Source: CAZUGO01 sp964619935
GTDB lineage: Bacteria; Planctomycetota; Phycisphaerae; UBA1845; CAIVHJ01
Assembly: GCA_964619935.1 (NCBI GenBank)
Contig: CAZUGO010000005.1
Span: forward strand, 1 to 51,797
Direction: 5' to 3'
DNA: 51,797 nucleotides
This document shows, in pieces, positions 7,705 to 17,221 of this stretch (position 1 is its first letter; the number at the start of each line of letters is the position of its first letter). The notes beneath the pieces are model-generated. The model worked only from the letters and a program-made list of their open reading frames with translations, was not told the DNA's origin and did no database searches. Position numbers and translations under genes: made by a program.

Positions 7705-8622
7705 ATGGAATTGACCGTGATTGACGTTCCCGGGGCACCTCGGCGGCGCTTGCCGGCGTGGCTCAAGCGCCCGTTGCCGTTCGGCACCTTCTCGAGCACC
7801 CGTGCCATCGTGGCCGACAGCGGTGTGGCGACGGTGTGCCAGGATGCCCGGTGCCCGAACCTCAGCGAGTGTTGGTCGCGCGGGACGGCCACGTTCATGA
7901 TCATGGGTCACGAGTGCACGCGGCGCTGCCACTTCTGTGCGGTGAGCACGGCCAGACCGCAGCCGCTGGAGCGCGACGAGCCCACCCGACTGGCTGCCGC
8001 GGTGCGCACCATGGGATTGCAGCATGTGGTGATTACCGCGGTGGCCCGCGACGATCTGCCCGACGACGGCGCCGGCCACTTTGCGGCTTGCGTTCGGGCG
8101 GTCCGGCAGGCGGCGCCGCGAACCACCGTCGAGGTGTTGCCAGCCGACTTCGGCGGCGACCGCCGGCACATCGCCACCCTGGTGGACGCCGGCCCCGACA
8201 TCTTCAACCACAATCTCGAGACCGTGCGGCGGCTGAGCCCGACCATTCGACCGCAGGCCCGCTACCAGCGTTCTTTGGACGTCTTGCGGGTGGTGAAGGA
8301 GTTGGCCCCCGACTTGCCGACCAAGAGCGGCATGATGGTCGGGCTGGGCGAGCGGCCCGTCGAGTTGGAGGAGGCTTTCGCTGATCTGCGGGCCGTCGGT
8401 GTCGACATCCTGACCGTCGGCCAGTACCTGCAGCCCAACCGCGAGGCTCACGTTCCCGTACATACCTATTATACTCCCGAGGCGTTCGACCGCCTGGGTG
8501 CGGTGGCCCGGGCCATTGGGTTCCGCTACGTGGCCTGCGGTCCGTTCGTGCGCTCCAGCTACAACGCCGGCGAGGTGTTCAGCGCCTTGCTGCACCGCCC
8601 GGATATTTCCGAAACGGCATAG
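7705..8622 (+). CDS. lipA: Lipoyl synthase LipA
   Basis: Radical SAM enzyme that inserts two sulfurs into octanoyl groups on lipoyl domains. The product has 305 residues. The auxiliary cluster cysteines C45, C50 and C56 (CQDARCPNLSEC) and the radical SAM cysteines C71, C75 and C78 (CTRRCHFC) are all present. The C-terminal RSSY motif (283-286) that ligates the auxiliary cluster is also present. The ATG at 7705 directly follows a good promoter and has no ribosome binding site. No lipB or lplA is nearby in this window, so the octanoyl source is encoded elsewhere. Confidence 0.97.
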   Translation: MELTVIDVPGAPRRRLPAWLKRPLPFGTFSSTRAIVADSGVATVCQDARCPNLSECWSRGTATFMIMGHECTRRCHFCAVSTARPQPLERDEPTRLAAAVRTMGLQHVVITAVARDDLPDDGAGHFAACVRAVRQAAPRTTVEVLPADFGGDRRHIATLVDAGPDIFNHNLETVRRLSPTIRPQARYQRSLDVLRVVKELAPDLPTKSGMMVGLGERPVELEEAFADLRAVGVDILTVGQYLQPNREAHVPVHTYYTPEAFDRLGAVARAIGFRYVACGPFVRSSYNAGEVFSALLHRPDISETA

Positions 8623-8713
8623 AATCCCGGCCCTGGGTGGGGCGGCGGCCCTGGCGCCATCCTGGCTGCCGGGAACCCAGTTGGGGTGTAATGGGACGGA
8701 GGCCTGCCGGCAC

Positions 8714-8759
8714 CGACTTGAAGACCCTGGCGATCGCAACTTAGCGAATCTTCAAGTCG
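8714..8759. repeat. 11-bp perfect inverted repeat at the end of a broken gene
   Basis: CGACTTGAAGA at 8714-8724 is repeated inverted at 8749-8759, with 24 bases between. The right arm covers the last codons of the minus-strand gene that stops at 8741. There is no U-run after either arm, so a factor-independent terminator is not clear. It may be a hairpin that protects the 3' end, or a small inverted duplication. Confidence 0.4.
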
Positions 8760-9006
8760 TCGCTGACGCCCTTCAGCACGCGATTCAACTCTTGAACCGC
8801 CGTATCCGAAGGCGTCTGCTTGCCGGTCACTTCAATTCGCACCGTGAATGAAACATCGCAATCCTGCGAGCCTTCAGCAAATCGCCGATTACGTCCGCGA
8901 GGTCCTGAATCTGGCTCGGTTGCAACCGGGCCTCTCCGGACCGGGTGCCCGACCGCGACGGAGGTGGTGTCGGGGGCGTCGGGCCAGGTGGCATTGGACC
9001 GCCCAT
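8741..9006 (-). pseudogene. Frame-disrupted small gene (hypothetical)
   Basis: Two overlapping minus-strand frames each look protein-like over complementary parts. From an ATG at 9006 the first reads a Pro/Gly-rich start (MGGPMPPGPTPPTPPP) and a helix (LQPSQIQDLADVIGDLLKAR), then ends in random-looking residues. The second continues with SFTVRIEVTGKQTPSDTAVQ and a helical end that stops at 8741. Joining them near 8840-8870 needs a one-base shift and gives a protein of about 88 residues. It lies just downstream of pckA on the same strand. A sequencing error, a true pseudogene or a programmed shift are all possible. Function unknown. Confidence 0.45.
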
Positions 9007-9112
9007 GGCGACACGAAGGCGGAGATTCGACGAGCCGGCAAAATCGCAGGGCCACGGACCCGAGTCGGGCAATTGACTGGGTTCACCGAATCCCCTGCTG
9101 AACTGCATGAGG

Positions 9113-10705
9113 CTAGCGCGGGCCGGCGGCCGTGACTTTCGCCGGCACGTCGCGGAACTGTTTGAAGTTCTTGGCGAACCGGCCGGCCAAGTCGGCGCAC
9201 TGGGTTCGAAAGGCGCTGGGGTTGTGCCAGGCGGCTTCGGGGTTCAAGACTTCGTCGGGCACTTGCGGGCAGGACTTCGGGATTTCGAGATTGAAGGTCG
9301 CCGTTCTGTTGTAACCGACGTGGTCCAAGTCACCGGACAGCGCGGCATCGAGCATGGCCCGGGTGTAGGGCAGTTTCATGCGCCGGCCCTGGCCCACGGG
9401 GCCGCCGGTCCAGCCGGTATTCACCAGCCAGCAGCGGGCCTGGTGCCGTTCCAGACGATCGGCCAGCATGCGGGCGTAGACCATCGGGGTCTGGGTGAAG
9501 AAGGGGGCGCCGAACAGCGTGCTGAAGGTGGCTTGCGGTTCGGTGACGCCGGCCTCGGTGCCCGCGACCTTGGCCGTGTAGCCGGACAAGAAGTGGTACA
9601 TGGCCTGCTCGGGGGTCAGGCGGGCGATGGGCGGCAACACGCCGAACGCATCACAGGTCAAGAACACTACATTCCGCGGGTGTCCGCCGACGCTGGGGCT
9701 GACGATGTTGTCGATGTACTCCAGCGGGTAGGCGGCCCGGGTGTTTTCGGTAATGGAATCGTCGTTGTAGTCGGGCAGCCGGGTTTCCGGATCGATGACC
9801 ACGTTTTCGAGCACGGTCCCGAAGCGCAGGGCGGCGTAGATCTGCGGCTCGGTCTCAGGCGACAGCCGAATGCACTTGGCGTAGCAGCCCCCTTCGAAAT
9901 TGAACACCCCGCGGTCGCCCCAGCCGTGTTCGTCGTCACCGATGAGCCGCCGGGTCGGATCGGCGGACAGGGTGGTCTTGCCGGTGCCGCTGAGCCCGAA
10001 GAACAGGGCGGTGTCCTGGTCGGAGCCGATGTTGGCGCTGCAGTGCATGGGCAGGGCCCCGCGCTGCGGCAGCAGGTGGTTCATGATGGTGAACACGCTC
10101 TTCTTGATCTCGCCGGCGTAGTGGGTTCCGGCGATGAGCACCAGGGCCTGCTCAAAGTCGATGATGATAAAGGCTTCGGAGTAGGTCCCGTGGCGCCGCG
10201 GATCGGCCCGGAACTCCGGGGCGGAGACCACGGTGAACTCCGGCCGGTGTTCGGCCGTGGAGCCCGGCTCCGGGCGCACAAACAAGGTCCGGGCGAACAG
10301 GCTGTGCCAGCTCAGTTGGGAGATCACCCGGATGGGCAGCCGGTACGCCGGATCGGCTCCGGCGAAGCAGTCCTGGACGTAGACGTTCTGCCCGACGAGG
10401 TAGCGGCCCAGGTCGGTCCGCAGGGCATCGCAGCGCTGTCGCTCGATGGGGGCGTTGGTCTTGCCCCATTCGATCAATTCGGCCGAGGGGGCCGACTGCA
10501 CCACGAATTTGTCTTTCGGAGAACGGCCGGTGCGCTGCCCGGTGCTGACCACCAGGGCGCCGTTGGCGGCCAGGCGGGCTTCGTCGCGTTGGATGGCGTG
10601 TTCGACCAGCTCGGCGGTGCCGAGGTTCCAGTAGACCGTCTTGAGATCGTGAAAGCCGTGGAGGTCCAGGCCGTGGCGGCTGGAGCTGATGCCTGCGGAT
10701 CGCAC
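9113..10705 (-). CDS. pckA: Phosphoenolpyruvate carboxykinase (ATP)
   Basis: Converts oxaloacetate and ATP to phosphoenolpyruvate, CO2 and ADP, the entry step of gluconeogenesis. The 530-residue length fits the ATP-dependent family. The kinase-1a P-loop GLSGTGKTT is at 237-245, followed by the metal-binding GDDEHGWGD near 257. The substrate-binding segments STGQRTGRSPKDKF and GTHYAGEIKKSVF are intact. The start is a GTG at 10705, supported by a GAGGA sequence about eight bases upstream. It is divergent from the ABC transporter operon with a 219-base spacer. The broken small gene follows on the same strand. Confidence 0.96.
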   Translation of the reverse strand: MRSAGISSSRHGLDLHGFHDLKTVYWNLGTAELVEHAIQRDEARLAANGALVVSTGQRTGRSPKDKFVVQSAPSAELIEWGKTNAPIERQRCDALRTDLGRYLVGQNVYVQDCFAGADPAYRLPIRVISQLSWHSLFARTLFVRPEPGSTAEHRPEFTVVSAPEFRADPRRHGTYSEAFIIIDFEQALVLIAGTHYAGEIKKSVFTIMNHLLPQRGALPMHCSANIGSDQDTALFFGLSGTGKTTLSADPTRRLIGDDEHGWGDRGVFNFEGGCYAKCIRLSPETEPQIYAALRFGTVLENVVIDPETRLPDYNDDSITENTRAAYPLEYIDNIVSPSVGGHPRNVVFLTCDAFGVLPPIARLTPEQAMYHFLSGYTAKVAGTEAGVTEPQATFSTLFGAPFFTQTPMVYARMLADRLERHQARCWLVNTGWTGGPVGQGRRMKLPYTRAMLDAALSGDLDHVGYNRTATFNLEIPKSCPQVPDEVLNPEAAWHNPSAFRTQCADLAGRFAKNFKQFRDVPAKVTAAGPR

Positions 10706-10820
10706 ATCGAGTTCCTCATCATGAAGGCCGGTGCCGCATGCCGCTCAGCGAACGCGACGCAGCGCCCAAGCATCAAGTGTAGTCTGCGAATCCCGCAACG
10801 CAAGCGCTTCCGGCCCAGTA

Positions 10821-10847
10821 TTGACAACCCCTTGGCCGCAGTATAAT
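10821..10847 (+). promoter_or_regulatory. Candidate promoter of the ABC transporter operon
   Basis: Perfect TTGACA (10821-10826) and perfect TATAAT (10842-10847) boxes on the plus strand. The spacer is 15 bases, shorter than the usual 16-18, so strength is uncertain. A transcript would have about 70 bases of leader before the ATG at 10925. Confidence 0.5.
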
Positions 10848-10924
10848 AGCCCGAGGGGCATGATTCAGCCACGAAACCGGCTTGCCTTCGGCATCCGTGA
10901 CCCAAAGCGTCATCACCGTGAGCC

Positions 10925-11884
10925 ATGATTGAGGTCAGTCACCTAACCAAGTACTACGGAGCCCTTAAGGCGGTCGATGACATCAGCTTTGGCGTGAGCG
11001 AGGGGCAGGTGGTCGGCTTTCTGGGCCCGAACGGGGCGGGCAAGAGCACCACGCTGCGGATCCTGACCGGCTTCATGCCGGCCAACCGCGGGCGGGCCCG
11101 GGTCGCCGGCTACGATGTGTTTTCCCAATCGATGGAGGTCCGCCGCCGGGTCGGGTACCTGCCGGAGTCCACGCCGCTGTACCCCGAAATGCGGGCCCGC
11201 GAATACCTCAAGTTTCGGGCCCGGCTCAAGGGCGTTCCCGCCGTCGAAATCCCGCGGCGCATCGCGGCGGTGGTGTCGCGCTGCTGGCTCAGCGAATTTG
11301 TGGAGCGGCCCATCGGCCAGTTGTCCAAGGGCATGCGCCAGCGGGTGGGGCTGGCCGACGCCTTGATCCACGATCCGCAGGTGCTGTTTCTGGATGAACC
11401 AACCATCGGCCTGGATCCGACCCAGGTGCGCGAGACCCGCAGCCTGATTGCCGAACTGGCTGAACAGCACACCGTGATGCTGAGTTCGCACATCCTCTCG
11501 GAAGTCGAGATGATCTGCGGCCAGGTGATCATCATTGTCCGCGGGAAGCTGGTGGCCCAGGGCCCGCCTGCCGAGTTGAGCGCCCGGCTCAGCGGATCGT
11601 CGCAACTGATCGCCGAAGTGCAAGGCGCTGCCGACGAGGTCGCCGCGGCGATTCAGCAGATCGCGGGCGTCTCGCGGGCGTCGGGACAGGTAGTGGACGG
11701 CTGGTGCCGCCTGCGGATCGACACCGCCCCCGGGCACGACATTCGGGCCCGGGTGGCCCGAACGGTCGCGGATCGCGGTTGGCCGTTGCGTGAGATCCGC
11801 CACGAGGTGGCCAGCCTCGAGGACTACTTCGTCAAGGTGGTGGCTGAGCAATCGGTGAGCGGGCCCGACGGTTCGACCCCCTGA
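10925..11884 (+). CDS. ABC transporter ATP-binding protein (GldA/CcmA-like)
   Basis: The 319-residue protein contains Walker A GPNGAGKST (34-42), the signature LSKGMRQR, Walker B VLFLDEP and a His switch (LSSHIL), so it is catalytically complete. About 90 residues after the ATPase domain form an accessory C-terminal domain as in ABC-2-type exporters. The three genes that follow are a membrane permease, a GldG-like auxiliary protein and a DUF4340 protein, an arrangement seen in many bacteria whose substrate is unknown. In Bacteroidetes the related GldA/F/G set is needed for gliding, but that role should not be assumed here. Confidence 0.92.
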   Translation: MIEVSHLTKYYGALKAVDDISFGVSEGQVVGFLGPNGAGKSTTLRILTGFMPANRGRARVAGYDVFSQSMEVRRRVGYLPESTPLYPEMRAREYLKFRARLKGVPAVEIPRRIAAVVSRCWLSEFVERPIGQLSKGMRQRVGLADALIHDPQVLFLDEPTIGLDPTQVRETRSLIAELAEQHTVMLSSHILSEVEMICGQVIIIVRGKLVAQGPPAELSARLSGSSQLIAEVQGAADEVAAAIQQIAGVSRASGQVVDGWCRLRIDTAPGHDIRARVARTVADRGWPLREIRHEVASLEDYFVKVVAEQSVSGPDGSTP

Positions 11885-11918
11885 TAATCACCGGACCCGT
11901 GCCGCCAAGGGAGGCAAC

Positions 11919-12638
11919 GTGCGTGGCGCCTGGACCATTGCCCAACGAGAGCTGCTGAGCTTCTTCTGCTCCCCGATCGCCTATGTGGTGCTGGTGGTGA
12001 CGCTGGCGCTGAACGGCTATGTCTTTGCGTTCTTCAACCTCAGTCCGGGCGGTGAAGCATCGCTGCGGTTTCTGTTCGGGCGGTTCATGCCGATGCTGCT
12101 GCTGTTTATCATGCCGATGTTGACCATGCGGTTGATGAGCGAGGAGTTTCGGCAGGGCACCATCGAGACCTTGATGACCGCGCCGGTCGGCGACGCCGCG
12201 GTGATCGTGGGCAAGTTCCTGGGGACGCTGTTGTTCTACGGGTTGTTGCTGGCGACCACGCTGGGGTACGTGGCCCTGGTGGCGTGGTTCGGCGATCCGG
12301 ACCCCGGTGCCCTGCTGACCGGCTACCTGGGCCTGCTGCTGCTGGGTGGGCTGTACATCGCCGTGGGTCTGTTCTTCTCGACCTGCACCGGCAACCAGAT
12401 CATTGCGGTGCTGACCAGCTTCACCACCCTGGCCGTGCTGGCGATCCTGGCCGACCGCTTCGCGGCTCATCTGCAAGGGCCGGCCCGGGTGCTCTTGCAG
12501 CATCTGTCCATCGGTTACCAGTTTTCCGAGTTCGTGCGCGGTGCGGTCACCCTGAACAACGTGGTGTTTTTCGTCAGCAGCACGGGCTTCCTGCTGTTCG
12601 TGTCGGTCAAGGTGCTGGAGTCACGGCGATGGCGCTAG
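11919..12638 (+). CDS. ABC-2-type permease (GldF-like)
   Basis: A 239-residue integral membrane protein with about six hydrophobic segments. It begins RGAWTIAQRELLSFFCSPIAYV, a typical start for the GldF/NosY-like permease group. The start is GTG at 11919, with AGGGAGG at 11908-11914 at good spacing. No internal ATG would keep the first membrane helix. It follows the ATPase gene by 34 bases and overlaps the next gene by 10 bases, so the three are coupled. Confidence 0.9.
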   Translation: MRGAWTIAQRELLSFFCSPIAYVVLVVTLALNGYVFAFFNLSPGGEASLRFLFGRFMPMLLLFIMPMLTMRLMSEEFRQGTIETLMTAPVGDAAVIVGKFLGTLLFYGLLLATTLGYVALVAWFGDPDPGALLTGYLGLLLLGGLYIAVGLFFSTCTGNQIIAVLTSFTTLAVLAILADRFAAHLQGPARVLLQHLSIGYQFSEFVRGAVTLNNVVFFVSSTGFLLFVSVKVLESRRWR

Positions 12639-14794
12639 ATTCCGGATCCGGGCCGATGGTTGCCGCTGAGGGCCGGCCGGCCGGCGGCATCCGCTTTCGC
12701 GGACGGCACCTGACCGTGGGGACCGCGGTCGCCGTCAGCATCATGGTCGCCGCGATCGTGACCGTGGTGCTGCAGCGCTGGGCGTTTCAGGCCCAGGTCC
12801 GCTGGGACCTGACCTCCGGCGGTCTCAATTCGCTCGGGGCGGGGACCCGGGTCGTGTTGGACAGCCTCGCGGACGACGACACCGTCAGTTTGACCAGCTT
12901 GTACCTGGAAACCGACATCGAGCTGGATGCCCAGAAGAAATACCGCAAGGCCGTCAACGATCTGCTGCGGCTATACCAGGCGGAGCGACCCTCCAGGATC
13001 GAGGTCGAGTGGATCAACCCGCTCAAGGACCAGGGGGCGGTCAGCCGTTTGTTGCAGCGCATTCGGACCCGCGGGAACTACCCGGGCGAAGCCCAGGCCT
13101 ACCGGGCCGCGGCAACCCGCTTCGAAGAAGAGTTCTTCAAGCCGTTTCAGGCCCTGTTGGCCGGTCTGACCGCGCGGTTGCGGGCGCTGCCTCCCGGCGG
13201 CACAGCGGACGGCGCGACGCCGGCCGTGGACCTCGACCTGGCGTTTCGCTCCTGGCTGGACCTGGGAGAAGAGGTGCTGGCCGAGAAGCGGGCCATGGAT
13301 GCCCGGCCGCTGCCCCGGCACTCCGACACGCTGCGCAACATCCGCACGTTCTACGAGACCGTCGGGGTGCGGGCCCAGAGCCTGGTGCACACCTATGTGG
13401 ATCAGCAACTGGGCGCCGCCGAAGTCCCCGAAGCGGTTCAGGCGCTGCTGCGAGACCTCAAGACGGAGCTGGCTCCGTGGCTGGAGCGCTTCACCGCCGA
13501 GCAGCAGGCGGCCGCGGCGCTCCCGCCGCTGAGTCTGGATGCGCTGGAAGACACACTCAAGCTGGACAACGTGGTGGTGGTCGAGACCCGGCGCGGGGCC
13601 AAGGCCATTCCGTTCGACGAACTGTGGCCGGCGGTGGTCGACGGGCAGTATGCGGCGGTCGAAGACTTCGAGGCCCACCGCTTCGCCGGAGAGGGCGCCA
13701 TCACCCCGGTGATCCTGCAGTTGTTGCGCGATCAGCAATCGGCGGTGGTGTTCGTGCGTTACGCCGGTCCGCGGTTGTTCGGTGCCGAGCGCTTCGGGAT
13801 GGGCCCGGGTCCGCTGAGCGAACTGAAAACCGAGTTGGAGCGTCTCGATTACCAGGTGGCGGAGTGGGACCTGCAGCGCGACGCCGAGCCCCCGGATTTC
13901 GGGCGCCCGATCCAGCGGACCATTTATGTCGTGCTGCGCCCGGGATCCACCACCACTGCCGACGGTGTGCCCACCGGACAATCGATCACCCTGGCCCAGC
14001 GCGCTGCCTTGCTCAATGCCGTGGAGCAATCCGGACGGGCCTTGTTCCTGACCGGCTGGGACCTGGCCGCCGCGACCTACGAGTACAACGAATACCTCGA
14101 CAAGCGCTGGGGGATTGCAGTCCAGGCCCAGGATCTGGTGATCACCGCGGTGCCGTCAGAGCCCGGCAAGTGGCGTTTGGACCAGACCTTCTTCACGGTG
14201 CTGGGTGTCCGGTTTGCCGATCACCCGCTGACCCGCGGTTTGCAGGTCCTGCAGCACCAGACGGTGCTGCCGATGGCCACGGTGCTGGACGTGTCCGCGA
14301 AGCTGCCTGAGGGGGTGGCGGTCGAGCGGTTGGCCGAGACCGCGGATACCGAGGATATCTGGGCGGTCGAGGACGTCGGCGGCCTGGTGCAGCGCTACCA
14401 GCAGGCCGGAAGTGTCGCCCGGGTCTCCGGGGAGCGTCGCGGACCCTTTACGCTGGCCCTGGCCGCCCAAAAGCAGGATCACAAGATCGTCGTGCTGGGG
14501 GCGGGTGAGGAATTTATTCGCGACGATCTCGCGGTCATCAAGTACCCGGTCATCGGGTCGGACGGCAAGCTGTCGGTCGGGCGCCAGGCACCGGGGAACC
14601 TGGTATTGTTTACGAATATCCTGCATTATCTGGAGGATACGCTGGAATGGCTCAACGTCGGCTCGCCGATCGACAGCTCGCGGCTGGCGCTGACCGATGT
14701 CCAATGGGTGGCCTGCAAGTGGGTCACCGTCGGTCTGTTTCCGGCATTGGCCCTGCTGGGCGGTTTGTGGATGTGGTTCGTGCGCCGGAGGTAG
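12629..14794 (+). CDS. GldG-like ABC transporter auxiliary protein
   Basis: A 721-residue protein with an N-terminal membrane helix (about 32-52), a large extracytoplasmic domain and a second helix at the extreme C-terminus (VGLFPALALLGGLWMWFVRRR, trimmed end). The start region QVRWDLTSGGLNSLGAGT matches the D-L-T...LS pattern of the ABC_transp_aux/GldG family. The region with RTIYVVLRPGS and ALFLTGWDLAAA resembles its conserved core. The ATG at 12629 overlaps the permease gene by 10 bases. The family is thought to assist an ABC-2 exporter, and the substrate is unknown. Confidence 0.85.
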   Translation: MALDSGSGPMVAAEGRPAGGIRFRGRHLTVGTAVAVSIMVAAIVTVVLQRWAFQAQVRWDLTSGGLNSLGAGTRVVLDSLADDDTVSLTSLYLETDIELDAQKKYRKAVNDLLRLYQAERPSRIEVEWINPLKDQGAVSRLLQRIRTRGNYPGEAQAYRAAATRFEEEFFKPFQALLAGLTARLRALPPGGTADGATPAVDLDLAFRSWLDLGEEVLAEKRAMDARPLPRHSDTLRNIRTFYETVGVRAQSLVHTYVDQQLGAAEVPEAVQALLRDLKTELAPWLERFTAEQQAAAALPPLSLDALEDTLKLDNVVVVETRRGAKAIPFDELWPAVVDGQYAAVEDFEAHRFAGEGAITPVILQLLRDQQSAVVFVRYAGPRLFGAERFGMGPGPLSELKTELERLDYQVAEWDLQRDAEPPDFGRPIQRTIYVVLRPGSTTTADGVPTGQSITLAQRAALLNAVEQSGRALFLTGWDLAAATYEYNEYLDKRWGIAVQAQDLVITAVPSEPGKWRLDQTFFTVLGVRFADHPLTRGLQVLQHQTVLPMATVLDVSAKLPEGVAVERLAETADTEDIWAVEDVGGLVQRYQQAGSVARVSGERRGPFTLALAAQKQDHKIVVLGAGEEFIRDDLAVIKYPVIGSDGKLSVGRQAPGNLVLFTNILHYLEDTLEWLNVGSPIDSSRLALTDVQWVACKWVTVGLFPALALLGGLWMWFVRRR

Positions 14795-14800
14795 CAGCAA

Positions 14801-17221
14801 ATGAATATCAGGACGACCATTGGCCTTGCGATTGCGGCGATCATCCTGGTGTCCGCCTACTTGATGTGGGGACGCAGTCGGGAGATCCCCCTCGAGACCA
14901 TCCCCTTGACGCCCGCGGAGACCGCCGCGCCGCCGTCGAAGCCGGCGGCCGAGCCGGCAGATCAGCCGGCAGATCAGCCGTCCACCGCGGTGCCGCCGGC
15001 CGCGGTGCTGGACGATCGCCGGTTGGCGGCCGAACTCTTTCGCGATGGCCGCATCATCGCCCAGGTGGTACACCAGCGGCGCGGGCAGCGGCAGATGATG
15101 TTCGAGCGCGATGGCCAGCCGGAGGGCTCGGGTTGGATGATGATCGAGCCCACGCGCTGCCTGGCCAGAGGGTACCTGATCGATGACATCATTCTGGTGC
15201 TGCAGCGGCTGGAGTACCTTTCCAAGTTCGACCTGCAGTCGCCCCAGTCGGTGACCCTGGAGCAGGCCGGCATCCAGCCGGAGCCGGAAGCGCGGCTGGC
15301 CCTGACCACCACCGAGGGCCGGACCATGGAGGTGCAGGTCGGGCACTTGCTGGTCGGCCAGAACAAGCGCTACGTTTATCTGCCCGATCGTCCCAAGACC
15401 TTGTTCGTCGCCGATGAGGACTTCCAGAACCTGCTGCAGCAGAAACCGACGGACTTTCGCGAGCGCAAGTTCTTCGACCTGGATCCCGCCGCGGCCGTCG
15501 AGCTGGAGGTTACCGAAGCCCGGCCCGATCAGCCGGTGACGTACCGGCTGCGCAAGCTTGGCAAGCAATGGATGTTCGTCGAGCCGTTCGCGGCCCGGGG
15601 GGAGACCCGGACCATTGACCAGGTGATCGCGGCCCTGGGCCGGCTGTGGGCGCGCCGCTGGCTGGAGGAACCCCCCGCCCGGCTGCGCGATTTCGGACTG
15701 GAAGCGCCATACTTGCGGCTGCGGGTGGTCACCGAGACGGTGGATGCCGCCGCGGCAGAGGACGACCCCTCCAGGTACACGCCGCGTGAGTCCGTGCTGT
15801 TGATCTCCGATCGCTCCCCGGTGGATGACCACCAGCAGGTCTATGCCAAGCGCGACGGCGAGGAGCAGGTCGGCACCATCAATGCTTCCGAACTGGAGGC
15901 CTTCGATCCCGATCTCCGCCGCTGGCGCGACATGAGTCTCCTGCCGGACGTCCTGCAGGCCGCTGCGGTGACCATTCGCCGTCCCGATGCCACGCTGTCG
16001 TTTCACCGCACCGACGGGCGGTGGGTGTTCGCCGAGAGCGGACAAGCGGCCGAACCCGATGAGTTGGACGCCCTGCTGCAGACCTTGAGCGACCTCAAGG
16101 CGGTCAGTTTCGTCGAGCAGGAGATTCCGCAGGCCTTCGGGCTGAACCCGCCGGCCGCCGAGATCCGCCTGGAGTTTCCCGAGGGCCAGGACCAGATCCT
16201 GCGCATCGGCGATTATTCAGAGCATGTCGAGCGCTGGCTGCGCTATGTGCAGCACGTGGGCACGCCGGGTGTGGCCAAGGTCCGCAGCCGGCAGGTCGCC
16301 CGGGCGTTCGCGAGCCCGCGGACCTTCCACAATCGCGAGATCCTGGATGTGGAGCCGCAGCGGTTGATCAAGATCGAGCTGACCCGGCGGCTGGCCAGCA
16401 GCACCCCGGTGCAGTTCCTGACCCTGACTCGTGACGACGCCAAGATCTGGCAGATGACCACGCCGACGCAGGCGGCCGTCAAGCTCAAACCGGTTCGCGA
16501 ATTGGTCGACCGCCTGGCTCGGTTCCGCGGCACGGCGATTGTGGGCGAGTTGGATCCCAATCCGCTGGGCCTGGTGACGCCGGACATCCAGTTGAGCGTC
16601 ACGGTGGAGGGCATTCCCACGGTGCAGGCCGGGGCGGTCCAGGCGGGCATGGAGGCGGCGGCACCCTTTGTGCGGCGAATCAACCTGTCCCGGCGGGAGG
16701 ATCGGGTCTTTGTTCACCGTCTGGACGTGCCCGATTTCATGGAGGTCGACCCGGCGATCTACGAGGCGTTGCAGGCCGAGTTCCTCGACGGTCGGTTCTG
16801 GACCTTCGAGCCGTCGCAGGTCGTCGCCTTCGGATCCGCTCAGGCCGGGCGCACGGCCCGCTTTGCCCTGGATTCGCGGGGCCACTGGCACTACACCATC
16901 GAGCCTGACATTCCCATCGACAGCGGCAAGGTCGAGGCCCACATCCGAGCCCTGTGCGACCAGGAAACCCCGCGGTTCGTGGAGTACAACGCCACCCATT
17001 TGAACGGCTACGGGCTGCAGGGTGCGGTGCGGCAGTTCTTCTTCGAAATGCAGGACGGCGTTCGCCATGAGCTGCAGGTGTCCGACGTCCCGTTCCCGGG
17101 CGGCACGGATCCGCGGTACTACGCCCGGGTCGCCGGCACCAGCCGGGTGTTCATCGTCGGGCCCGGGCTGATCGATCTGGCCACCATTCAGTTGGAGCGT
17201 TTTGCCGCCGCCGAGGAATGA
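14801..17221 (+). CDS. DUF4340 domain protein, membrane anchored
   Basis: An 806-residue protein with one N-terminal membrane helix (TIGLAIAAIILVSAYLMWG) and a Pro/Ala-rich linker that includes the tandem repeat ADQPADQP. A long repeated beta-rich extracytoplasmic part follows. Segments such as KQWMFVEPFAARGETRTIDQ and RWVFAESGQAAEPDELDALL follow the W-x-h...P...AD...hh..hh..L pattern of DUF4340 repeats, visible at least three times. It starts six bases after the GldG-like gene, and this co-occurrence is typical. Its 3' end overlaps the convergent thioredoxin-fold gene by 34 bases. Function unknown. Confidence 0.85.
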   Translation: MNIRTTIGLAIAAIILVSAYLMWGRSREIPLETIPLTPAETAAPPSKPAAEPADQPADQPSTAVPPAAVLDDRRLAAELFRDGRIIAQVVHQRRGQRQMMFERDGQPEGSGWMMIEPTRCLARGYLIDDIILVLQRLEYLSKFDLQSPQSVTLEQAGIQPEPEARLALTTTEGRTMEVQVGHLLVGQNKRYVYLPDRPKTLFVADEDFQNLLQQKPTDFRERKFFDLDPAAAVELEVTEARPDQPVTYRLRKLGKQWMFVEPFAARGETRTIDQVIAALGRLWARRWLEEPPARLRDFGLEAPYLRLRVVTETVDAAAAEDDPSRYTPRESVLLISDRSPVDDHQQVYAKRDGEEQVGTINASELEAFDPDLRRWRDMSLLPDVLQAAAVTIRRPDATLSFHRTDGRWVFAESGQAAEPDELDALLQTLSDLKAVSFVEQEIPQAFGLNPPAAEIRLEFPEGQDQILRIGDYSEHVERWLRYVQHVGTPGVAKVRSRQVARAFASPRTFHNREILDVEPQRLIKIELTRRLASSTPVQFLTLTRDDAKIWQMTTPTQAAVKLKPVRELVDRLARFRGTAIVGELDPNPLGLVTPDIQLSVTVEGIPTVQAGAVQAGMEAAAPFVRRINLSRREDRVFVHRLDVPDFMEVDPAIYEALQAEFLDGRFWTFEPSQVVAFGSAQAGRTARFALDSRGHWHYTIEPDIPIDSGKVEAHIRALCDQETPRFVEYNATHLNGYGLQGAVRQFFFEMQDGVRHELQVSDVPFPGGTDPRYYARVAGTSRVFIVGPGLIDLATIQLERFAAAEE

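Noticed and set aside
10925..17221. Calling the four-gene ABC operon a gliding-motility system
   Set aside because: GldA/F/G-like proteins with a DUF4340 partner are widespread in non-gliding bacteria, and no other gliding gene is present.
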